Below are positions 6,321 through 11,666 of a stretch of DNA of 12,713 nt, piece after piece. The notes under the pieces were generated by a model. That model did no database searches. It had not been told where the DNA came from and saw nothing but the letters and a program-made list of their open reading frames with translations. The stretch comes from Candidatus Desantisiibacteriota bacterium (GTDB lineage Bacteria; UBA9089; CG2-30-40-21), in contig JACQYP010000051.1 of NCBI GenBank assembly GCA_016208205.1, positions 1 to 12,713 on the forward strand, in the 5' to 3' direction. The position numbers and the translations under genes are program-made. The stretch's first letter is position 1. Each line of letters starts with the position of its first letter.

Positions 6321-6402
6321 TCAGAGGTTCATGGTTCACGGTTCACCGTTGATGGGTTGCTCTCTTAACCTCTCAAGCCGTGAACCTCTCAAGCCGTGAA
6401 CC
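6321..6402. repeat. GGTTCACGG / CCGTGAACC inverted repeat with 16-base tandem, upstream of ribH
   Basis: GGTTCACGG (6333-6341) is the exact reverse complement of CCGTGAACC, found at 6378-6386 and 6394-6402. The latter lie in a perfect 16-base tandem, ACCTCTCAAGCCGTGA at 6368-6383 and 6384-6399. A related 'CTGAACCGTGAACC' stretch is near 463-476. The block fills the gap between the pilin-like gene and ribH. Hairpin choice here could affect read-through into ribH. Confidence 0.7.
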
Positions 6403-6414
6403 TGAGTAATTACA

Positions 6415-6825
6415 TCAATACTCATTATATAGGACACCCGAAAGATCTTTCCCTGCATGGTTTATCTTAATTAACCCCTCAAGTGGGTTATAGAGATAAC
6501 CGCCGACATTGCCACTTCCTGTCGGTGTAAGGTCTGCAGACTCTGTGATAGTTACCTGATTACTGTCATTCCCTTCTTTTATAGAAAGATTGAGCATCAC
6601 CTTTGGTATGGGTGAAAGATGTTGAGCAAACTGTTTTACCTCAAGGTTTTCAGGATATGCTCTATCAGCATTGGCATACCATGTAGCAGAAACAATCTCC
6701 AATGTTCGTCTCATAGTTTGAAGGTTAAATTTGGTTACAGTCTCCCGAGTAAAGTTAATCGGCATCAACACAATATCACTTAAACCACCAAGACCCATTT
6801 TCTTGAATAACTCAAGAATATCCAT
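6415..6825 (-). CDS. Small protein resembling a type II secretion pseudopilin globular domain, without membrane helix (136 aa)
   Basis: I do not recognise a named gene. The middle and end look like the soluble half of a GspG-type pseudopilin: 'TKFNLQTMRRTLEIVSATWY' (31-50) followed by AYPENLE (56-62), as in the alpha-1C helix and 'YYAD...YP..L' region; 'IPKVMLNL'; and a C-terminal 'GGYLYNPLEGLIKINHAG' (108-125) followed by 'GVLYNEY', like the 'GGWxYDxxTGxVxIN' ending of such proteins. The family's N-terminal prepilin leader and hydrophobic alpha-1N helix are missing. Residues 1-30 are only mildly hydrophobic. The start is well supported by AAGGAGG 8 bases upstream, so the absence is not a start-site error. 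It is the first gene behind a good promoter. The product should be cytoplasmic unless exported otherwise. The similarity is from pattern memory and needs a profile search. Confidence 0.55.
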   Translation of the reverse strand: MDILELFKKMGLGGLSDIVLMPINFTRETVTKFNLQTMRRTLEIVSATWYANADRAYPENLEVKQFAQHLSPIPKVMLNLSIKEGNDSNQVTITESADLTPTGSGNVGGYLYNPLEGLIKINHAGKDLSGVLYNEY

Positions 6826-6883
6826 TTTCCCATCCTCCTTCTTTTTATAAAAATTTGATCATGAGTTTCAGATCATTGTTATC

Positions 6884-6912
6884 AATATATCATATATTGG
6901 AAAGGATGTCAA
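6884..6912 (-). promoter_or_regulatory. Sigma70-type promoter for the pilin-like/ribH series
   Basis: On the minus strand a perfect TTGACA (6912-6907) is followed by exactly 17 bases and TATATT (6889-6884), one mismatch from consensus. Transcription would begin near 6877, about 50 bases before the start codon at 6825. It probably serves the pilin-like gene and possibly ribH, nusB, the PHP gene and cobU, which follow on the same strand. Confidence 0.65.
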
Positions 6913-7084
6913 TAAAAATCGTAATAAGTCTCAGCAATTCTCATTATGGCAGAAATTGTGTAAAAGAGGAGAAACAGATTGCAGGATTTTACATCTCTAT
7001 TCACATTTTTCACACAGAATTACTGCCATAGACAGATATTATGCATTATTTATGCTATTATGTAAAAAAAATAGTAAATTTTAC

Positions 7085-7113
7085 TTGCTTTTTTGGAAAA
7101 GATATGCTATACT
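7085..7113 (+). promoter_or_regulatory. Possible sigma70-type promoter on the + strand
   Basis: TTGCTT (7085-7090), 17 bases, TATACT (7108-7113). A start near 7120 would transcribe the alternating hairpins at 7151-7181 and the tiny ORFs. It is the only promoter-like pair I found pointing right, against all genes in the window. AT-rich sequence makes chance matches likely. Confidence 0.3.
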
Positions 7114-7143
7114 AATAAAAGCTTGATAAAAAGAGTACAGTTA

Positions 7144-7221
7144 ATGTTTTTGGCTGCATTAAGCAGCCAGCAATGGCTGCTTGCAAAATTCTTAGATGCC
7201 TTAATATTAGGGCAAATGTGA
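7144..7221 (+). CDS. Possible 25-residue small ORF
   Basis: ATG at 7144 opens a frame encoding MFLAALSSQQWLLAKFLDAL plus five more residues, ending TGA at 7221. The peptide is mostly hydrophobic. It lies just downstream of the + strand promoter-like pair, but has only a weak purine stretch (AAAAAGAG) as ribosome site, and half of it is encoded by the palindromic hairpins at 7151-7181. It may be chance. Confidence 0.12.
   Translation: MFLAALSSQQWLLAKFLDALILGQM
7151..7181. repeat. Two overlapping, mutually exclusive hairpins
   Basis: TGGCTGC (7151-7157) pairs with GCAGCCA (7163-7169) around ATTAA. Alternatively AGCAGCCA (7162-7169) pairs with TGGCTGCT (7174-7181) around a GCAA tetraloop. The central GCAGCCA cannot be in both. 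No T-run follows on either strand, so this is not an intrinsic terminator. Confidence 0.7.
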
Positions 7222-7235
7222 GGTGCAAGGTGCAA

Positions 7236-7325
7236 ATGTTATTTCGGTATACCATTCTGGCAAGCTTTGTCTATGGATTAGGGATGCTGTTTATTGTAAG
7301 TATTCCACATTTGACAAGGTATTAA
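7236..7325 (+). CDS. Possible 29-residue membrane microprotein
   Basis: ATG at 7236 opens a frame starting MLFRYTILASFVYGLGMLFI and ending TAA at 7325. The peptide has one hydrophobic stretch long enough to span a membrane. A purine-rich GAGGTGCAAGGTG precedes the start and could serve as a ribosome site, but that sequence is itself a small tandem repeat of a common dispersed type. It sits 14 bases after the stop of the 25-residue ORF. I give it low weight. Confidence 0.18.
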   Translation: MLFRYTILASFVYGLGMLFIVSIPHLTRY

Positions 7326-7343
7326 ATCACTCAGGCAGGCTTG

Positions 7344-7361
7344 TCCCTGTGAATACAGGGA
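7344..7361. repeat. Perfect 7-bp hairpin, GAAT loop
   Basis: TCCCTGT (7344-7350) and ACAGGGA (7355-7361) around GAAT. It is followed by GGCTGTTAG-type units shared with 3872-3905. Confidence 0.6.
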
Positions 7362-7419
7362 TAGACTGTAGGCTGTTAGACTGTTAGGAAAAACAAAGAT
7401 GATAACAATTTCTAAAGGT

Positions 7420-7440
7420 AGGGTGCATTTTATGCACCCT
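7420..7440. repeat. Perfect 9-bp hairpin, TTT loop
   Basis: AGGGTGCAT (7420-7428) and ATGCACCCT (7432-7440). It lies 136 bases downstream of the peptidase stop on the minus strand. No T-tract follows on that strand, so I do not call it a terminator. Confidence 0.65.
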
Positions 7441-7490
7441 GTTGACTGTATGCTTACAAATTGCCTTCATCCTTTTCCACTTCAAACAAA

Positions 7491-7528
7491 TGGCAGGGTA
7501 GCCAATCATTAAGATTGGTGCCCTGCCA
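7491..7528. repeat. Long imperfect hairpin downstream of the peptidase gene
   Basis: TGGCAGGGTAGCCAATC (7491-7507) pairs with GATTGGTGCCCTGCCA (7513-7528) with one bulge and one mismatch around a 5-base loop. It is 48 bases after the peptidase stop on the minus strand and could protect the mRNA 3' end. Confidence 0.65.
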
Positions 7529-7575
7529 GGCGTAAATCTGTGTTCATCCTGTTAATCTGTCTTCTGAATTCTACA

Positions 7576-9978
7576 CTATCTTACAATCCCTATCTTGCCG
7601 GTTTTGACACCTTTGGAGCATATCAGCCGATAAAAGTAGATACCAGAGGCAACCCTTTCTCCATTATCGTTTGTTGTGTCCCATCGAGCAATCATTGAAC
7701 CGCCAGCCGTTAACTCTGTCCCTTCTATTTTCCGTACCATCTCTCCTGAAATGTTATAGATATAAACCATGGCATCCTTGCCTGTCGGGATATTGGCTAT
7801 GGTTACCATATGCTGTCTAACACATGGATTGGGATAACAGATGATATTGTCTATGCTTGATGCTATGAGACTAACGGTTAAATAAATAGTATCTGTGCAG
7901 GTAGCAGCGTTATCGTTTATGGTAAGGGTAAACCTTATTTTGTGTTCATAAGGGCAATTGGATGTAATCATGAAACCAAATGGTTGGTTGGTATTGTCAA
8001 CTAACCCGCCTGATAACAGGGCATCAAGGGTGACGGTTTTGGTGGTAATAATTACATATAGGTCATCAGTGCTCAATTCCACACTCAGGCTGCCGTAATC
8101 ATTGTCCCGGAAGTTTTTCAGGGTGATAATCAGTGGTAATTGTTGTCCCGGGGCAACTATTCCATCGACATTACCCTGAATGACATGATACAATGCATGG
8201 ATACCCGTTGGCATTGGCAGAGCCATTTCAGGGTCACCGAGAAGATTAAGGCAGTATTGTACCCAGCGATATGGTGTATCTGTGTTACACTCAGGAACAA
8301 AGGTAAGCTTGCTCATTGCCAGTGCCTCACCGATGTGCGAATACCCCTCTCGTAATGCTGCCCTGAAAAATTCTATTTGATACTCGCCACTGTAAAACAT
8401 GGGGCTTGTCTCATCATACAGACCATATCTTGAATTGCCGATAAATGCAGCTGCCCCACCATCTTTATCCATGACCATTTGTTCACCAATGCAATCTGTG
8501 TAATCAAATGCCCCGGCATAGCATCCAATGGTATTAAAGATAAATGGATTGGGATTGGATAAACCACGAATATCGTAATTGTAGAGATAGCTATTTCCAG
8601 CTTGAATGCAGCTATTATTGGCATGACCGGCATGAGCAACCAACCCAACACTATCATTTAGTCCATTCATAATGCTGTCTCTATCTGCACCCTCGCTACC
8701 ATAATAACGAGATACATCATACTCACCTGGTGTAATCTCATCAATTGCCTGCATGATCAATTTGCCGTCATTTAATCTATCAAACTCACACCCGATCAAC
8801 ATCTCATTGTATTGGGAGCTGCCCGTAGCAGAGCCAAACCTGAGTACCTTTGCCACAAAATCTTCTGCCTCGCAGGCAATATTAACCGGTGCCCTTCCCA
8901 CGAACACCTCAGGCAGCATATCCACCCTATCCTCAACCTCTCCATAGATACCATCCTTATCATAGTCCCAATCACCATCAAGGCAGGCATAGTACATATC
9001 ACAGGGGATGTTATAATCAAAGAATGATTCATCATCCAATGTTCCTCCCTCAACCCAGGCATAGACACCACGGTATGGCACTATCCCTGTATCTCCACCA
9101 AGCAAAAGGTATGTTGGCTGATAATCCTTGATGTAGTTTCTGATCCTTTCCTGATGATCTCTGCCCGATTCATGGCTGTATATCCATGAGGTAAAGGTAA
9201 TAGTCCCCTCAAACCCTTTGCTTATCTTTGAGTTAAGTAAGGTTTGGAAGGCAGGGGCAAGGGTTTCATCAGTTACAATCAGGTATCTTTTTATCGTTGG
9301 AGCAGAACTATATCCGGGAATCAGCTCCGGGTTTATCACTAATTTTTGAAGTGCTCCAGGGTTTGGACACCTGCCGCTGACAGAGATATCCTGAACTTGC
9401 CTTAGTTTAAGAGTAAACTCAACCTGTTTAATCCAAGTCAACTCACCTGCTTGAGCATCATACCTTGCCCCGGATACTTGCATACATGCCAGATTAAACC
9501 CTCCCCATTGCTGGATGGATTCAAGATGGACTACTTGCTCGGGCAGCGTAGCACAGACATTCTTGTCTGTGTCTGTTGCAAGTTGGATGGATTCAAGTCG
9601 TACGGCTTGTTCTGTCAGGGGAAAAGACAGACAACTACAGTGGGTTGTCCCTACAGGCAGTGGCGGAGAAACGGATTTAAGGAGATATTTGCCGGCTAAC
9701 TTTTCCTGCTGAATAGATGTTATCTCTATCCTATCTACCTCAGTGCATGGAGGCAAGAGCACGAAGAATGCTTTTATCGGCAGCATGGGCATACCAACCT
9801 TAGATGACACGGCATAACCATCTGCCCGAACAATCGAATATCCATCCTCAGCAGTGGTAATTGAAAGCGGAGCAATCTCTATTGTCAAAGATAAGACCTG
9901 CGGCAATGTTGCAGCAAAAAGATGTTGTGAACCTTGAGTCAAGATAAGTAATATGAGAATAAAAATAATCCTTTTCAC
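7576..9978 (-). CDS. Secreted C25 (gingipain-like) cysteine peptidase with FlgD/T9SS-like C-terminus (800 aa)
   Basis: The N-terminus MKRIIFILILLILTQG... to about residue 23 is a signal peptide. Residues about 25-220 resemble the C25 propeptide. The catalytic domain spans about 230-590: 'YLLLGGDTGIVPYRGVYAW' (290-308), a calcium-loop-like LDGDWDYDKDG (333-343), FVGRAPV, H452 in HAGHANNS as the likely catalytic His, C486 in NTIGCYAGAFD as the likely catalytic Cys, GGAAAFIGNSRYG and NLLGDPEMALP. An Ig-like segment (about 600-705) and a C-terminal domain (about 712-800: 'YPNPC', 'IYNISGEMVR', WDTTNDNGERVASGIYFYRL) follow, as in FlgD-like or type IX sorting domains. It should be exported to the periplasm and perhaps the cell surface. 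The start is GTG with AGGAG upstream. Propeptide residues about 107-156 contain an imperfect 24-residue duplication built on palindromic repeats. It begins 22 bases after the DprA-like gene. Confidence 0.9.
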   Translation of the reverse strand: MKRIIFILILLILTQGSQHLFAATLPQVLSLTIEIAPLSITTAEDGYSIVRADGYAVSSKVGMPMLPIKAFFVLLPPCTEVDRIEITSIQQEKLAGKYLLKSVSPPLPVGTTHCSCLSFPLTEQAVRLESIQLATDTDKNVCATLPEQVVHLESIQQWGGFNLACMQVSGARYDAQAGELTWIKQVEFTLKLRQVQDISVSGRCPNPGALQKLVINPELIPGYSSAPTIKRYLIVTDETLAPAFQTLLNSKISKGFEGTITFTSWIYSHESGRDHQERIRNYIKDYQPTYLLLGGDTGIVPYRGVYAWVEGGTLDDESFFDYNIPCDMYYACLDGDWDYDKDGIYGEVEDRVDMLPEVFVGRAPVNIACEAEDFVAKVLRFGSATGSSQYNEMLIGCEFDRLNDGKLIMQAIDEITPGEYDVSRYYGSEGADRDSIMNGLNDSVGLVAHAGHANNSCIQAGNSYLYNYDIRGLSNPNPFIFNTIGCYAGAFDYTDCIGEQMVMDKDGGAAAFIGNSRYGLYDETSPMFYSGEYQIEFFRAALREGYSHIGEALAMSKLTFVPECNTDTPYRWVQYCLNLLGDPEMALPMPTGIHALYHVIQGNVDGIVAPGQQLPLIITLKNFRDNDYGSLSVELSTDDLYVIITTKTVTLDALLSGGLVDNTNQPFGFMITSNCPYEHKIRFTLTINDNAATCTDTIYLTVSLIASSIDNIICYPNPCVRQHMVTIANIPTGKDAMVYIYNISGEMVRKIEGTELTAGGSMIARWDTTNDNGERVASGIYFYRLICSKGVKTGKIGIVR
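9511..9650. repeat. In-frame palindromes and 72-bp imperfect duplication inside the peptidase gene
   Basis: TGGATGGATTCAAG occurs at 9512-9525 and again 72 bases later at 9584-9597, giving LESIQ twice (residues 128-132 and 152-156). Between them lies a perfect 8-bp hairpin, CACAGACA (9552-9559) with TGTCTGTG (9564-9571). To the right is a 6-bp hairpin, GACAAC (9630-9635) with GTTGTC (9644-9649). All are read through in frame and add a stretch (CATLPEQ, THCSCLS) unlike the rest of the protein. Confidence 0.7.
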
Positions 9979-10000
9979 TCAAGAATACTCCTTTTTTTCA

Positions 10001-10483
10001 TCACAGAGGCACAGAAAATTGATGGATTGGTTTCTTCATCTCTAACCACTCTGAAATAAGGTTTTCAAGATTGCCGCCTTTTTGAGCATAGGCAATGAAT
10101 ATTTCATCTGCAAGTTCTGCCATTAATCGGTTTCTTATGTCAGCTGTCTCTGCGGTTACCTTTTCAACCTTTTTTTCAAATGGTGTGATGATTAACAATT
10201 GATTGTTGTCAAAAGCCTTTTTAATCTCAGGTTCAAGCCTTTTCTTAAATCCCCTTGCCAATGCAAGTATAACCGGCTGAGAGCCTTTTAAGAGATAGTG
10301 CAAGACATCTTTTTCTATCTTTGAATGAAAACCTGACATAATACAGTTGCCTTTTTCTCTCTGCTTGATTGCCCAGTCATAGGATTTGAGGACTATATCT
10401 GCTGTACATCTGCGAGAACAGAGAAATGCTGTTTTATGTAGTTTCAAAATATCTGTATTGCCTTGGGTGTGGTATGGTATCAT
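10001..10483 (-). CDS. DprA/SMF-like Rossmann-fold protein (160 aa)
   Basis: The protein looks like a stand-alone Rossmann domain related to DprA (SMF), the single-strand DNA-binding protein of transformation. Matching segments are the first strand 'KTAFLCSRRC' (17-26), 'CIMSGFHSKIEKDVLHYLL' (47-65) like the 'SGxARGID' nucleotide-loop region, 'PVILALARG' (70-78), 'QLLIITPF' (95-102), and RNRLMAELADEIFIAYA (117-133) like the DprA 'RNRIIAxLSDxVLVVEA' motif, followed by KGGN. It is about half the size of full DprA and lacks the other DprA domains. The ATG overlaps the yhcG-like stop by one base (TAATG), so the two are probably co-translated. The last codons (SVPL, stop) fall in a 'CACAGAGGCACAGA' dispersed repeat. 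Function is not known to me. DNA or nucleotide binding in a defence context is inference. Confidence 0.72.
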   Translation of the reverse strand: MIPYHTQGNTDILKLHKTAFLCSRRCTADIVLKSYDWAIKQREKGNCIMSGFHSKIEKDVLHYLLKGSQPVILALARGFKKRLEPEIKKAFDNNQLLIITPFEKKVEKVTAETADIRNRLMAELADEIFIAYAQKGGNLENLISEWLEMKKPIHQFSVPL

Positions 10484-11499
10484 TATTCCTCTTTATCTAA
10501 TTCTCTATCAATGCGGTATCTTTCCATGTCTTTTTTTACTTCACTGATTAACTGTTTTTCTGTTGGCAGATACAACTGATATTGACTCGTCAAAATCGTC
10601 TTGTTATCTTCCGGGAGGGCAAATTTAACCGCTGTATTATTTTTATCAGCACAAAGTAAAATTCCAATAGTCGGATTTTCTTTCGGTAACTTTTCAGTGC
10701 GGTCGTAGTAATTCACATACATTTGCAGCTGTCCTAAATCCTGATGTGTGAGTTTTTGTGTTTTGATTTCAATAACGACAAAACACTGTAGCAAGCGGTT
10801 GTAAAACACCATGTCCACAAAAAACTCATCATCTTCTAAAAGTATTCGCTTTTGTCTTGCCACAAAAGAAAAACCATTTCCCAATTCCAGTAAAAAGGTT
10901 TGAAGATGATTGATTATGGCAGTTTCGAGGTCTCTTTCATAGTATTTTGCTTTGCGTTCTAACCCAAGAAATTCTAACACCATTGGGTCTTTGATGATTT
11001 CCTGCGGTTCTTCGGGTATCTTTTCTTTGCGAGCTACAGATAAAACTGCTTCTTTGTCGTTGCTTAATAGCAATCGTTCATATAGACTTGAGTTTATCTG
11101 TCTCTCCAATTCCCTCGCGGTCCAGCTATTATTGACCGCTTCGAGCAAATAGTATTCTCTTTTATCCTGATTTCTAATGCGTAACAGAAGCCGATATTGT
11201 CCCCAGTTCAATTGCGAACGCAGTGCGTTCGCAATTGGATAAGTGCGATAAAATTGGCGGCTGATTTCCAGAATTCTTACTGAAAACCCGCTTCCGTATT
11301 CTGGTTCCAATTCTTTAGCCATGTTCTTGATAAGATAATCACCATAATCAGCTCGCTCTTTGCCATGCTGTTCTTCTTCAAATATACTTTTTCCAATATG
11401 CCAATACATAAGCACGCGTTGGAAATCCACACTTCGAACAGCTTGCTTTCGTGATTGAGCAATGATTTCTTTGATTTCAGATATAAATAATTTACGCAT
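10483..11499 (-). CDS. YhcG/DUF1016-family PD-(D/E)xK nuclease (338 aa)
   Basis: The N-terminal DUF1016 domain (about 1-160) is helical and likely DNA- or partner-binding, with 'YWHIGKSIFEEEQHG', 'YLIKNMAKELEPEYG' and LNWGQYRLLLRI. The C-terminal PD-(D/E)xK nuclease domain (about 175-320) shows D229 in FFVDMVFYNR, E244-x-K246 in VVIEIK, and 'GQLQMYVNYYD' after it, so the catalytic triad is intact. Length matches the family. Such proteins are common in restriction-modification and other defence islands, and several are suspected Holliday-junction-type or accessory nucleases. The frame can start at TTG 11502, but I prefer the ATG at 11499, seven bases after GAGGAG. The gene is coupled to the DprA-like gene by TAATG. 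A perfect 29-base palindrome (11209-11237) lies in the codons for residues 88-97. Confidence 0.93.
   Translation of the reverse strand: MRKLFISEIKEIIAQSRKQAVRSVDFQRVLMYWHIGKSIFEEEQHGKERADYGDYLIKNMAKELEPEYGSGFSVRILEISRQFYRTYPIANALRSQLNWGQYRLLLRIRNQDKREYYLLEAVNNSWTARELERQINSSLYERLLLSNDKEAVLSVARKEKIPEEPQEIIKDPMVLEFLGLERKAKYYERDLETAIINHLQTFLLELGNGFSFVARQKRILLEDDEFFVDMVFYNRLLQCFVVIEIKTQKLTHQDLGQLQMYVNYYDRTEKLPKENPTIGILLCADKNNTAVKFALPEDNKTILTSQYQLYLPTEKQLISEVKKDMERYRIDRELDKEE
11209..11237. repeat. Perfect 14-bp-arm palindrome inside the YhcG-like gene
   Basis: CAATTGCGAACGCA (11209-11222), a single G, and TGCGTTCGCAATTG (11224-11237). It encodes about PIANALRSQL, which fits the family alignment as I remember it without an obvious insertion. 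Either chance codon choice or a repeat has been accommodated here. Confidence 0.7.
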
Positions 11500-11546
11500 C
11501 AATATTCTCCTCTTTTATTTATTCCCCGTTCTCTCCAGCTTTCCAG

Positions 11547-11617
11547 AGGGTGGGTTTGGAACCCATCCCTACCATCGTGGATGAAACCGTAGGGGCAGGT
11601 TCTAAACCTGCCCCTAC
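11547..11617. repeat. REP-type palindromes downstream of the RAYT gene
   Basis: Unit 1 is GTAGGGGCAGGTT (11589-11601), CTA, AACCTGCCCCTAC (11605-11617), a perfect 13-bp stem. Unit 2 at 11547-11573 is built on GGGTTTGGAACCC with imperfect outer arms. The core GGGGCAGGTT/AACCTGCCCC is the same as in the array inside the RAYT gene (12068-12151). Placement beside a RAYT gene fits REP sequences that RAYTs are known to process. Both units interrupt the methyltransferase-derived segment. Confidence 0.8.
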
Positions 11618-11666
11618 CGGGCGAGAAGACAGTCGATTTGATCGATGATGGGTTTGGATTTTATTT
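11574..11666 (-). pseudogene. Decayed second copy of the methyltransferase 3' end, split by a REP
   Basis: On the minus strand 11666-11619 reads KSKPIIDQIDCLLAR, nearly the KSKPIIDQIDSLLAQ of the intact gene (12463-12418). On the + strand about 40 of 46 bases match by eye. After the REP (11589-11617) the match resumes: 11574-11592 ATCGTGGATGAAACCGTAG against CTCGTGGGTGAAACCGTAG at 12395-12413. The RAYT stop codon (11663-11661) lies within this segment. It has no start and cannot be a working gene. Confidence 0.8.

Larger units (their letters stand above)
6826..7575. other. 750-base gene-less island with two promoters and several hairpins
   Basis: No convincing gene of normal size is present on either strand. 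From right to left it holds a TCATCCTGTTAATCTGT repeat (7543-7561), a long imperfect hairpin (7491-7528), a 9-bp hairpin (7420-7440), GGCTGTTAG units (about 7365-7388), a 7-bp hairpin (7344-7361), two tiny + strand ORFs (7144-7221 and 7236-7325), an alternating hairpin pair (7151-7181), a + strand promoter-like pair (7085-7113) and the minus-strand promoter (6884-6912). The part 6913-7084 is AT-rich with nothing I can name. Confidence 0.6.

Noticed and set aside
3630..6414. Riboswitches (cobalamin, FMN) or BirA operator before cobU, ribH or bioB
   Set aside because: The gaps are short or filled with dispersed repeats. I saw no conserved riboswitch core or convincing operator.
7420..7440. Intrinsic terminator for the peptidase gene
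   Set aside because: The stem is good, but no T-rich tract follows it on the minus strand.
8373..9131. Several open frames of 70-94 codons on both strands
   Set aside because: All lie inside the conserved catalytic domain of the C25 peptidase gene and look like shadow frames.
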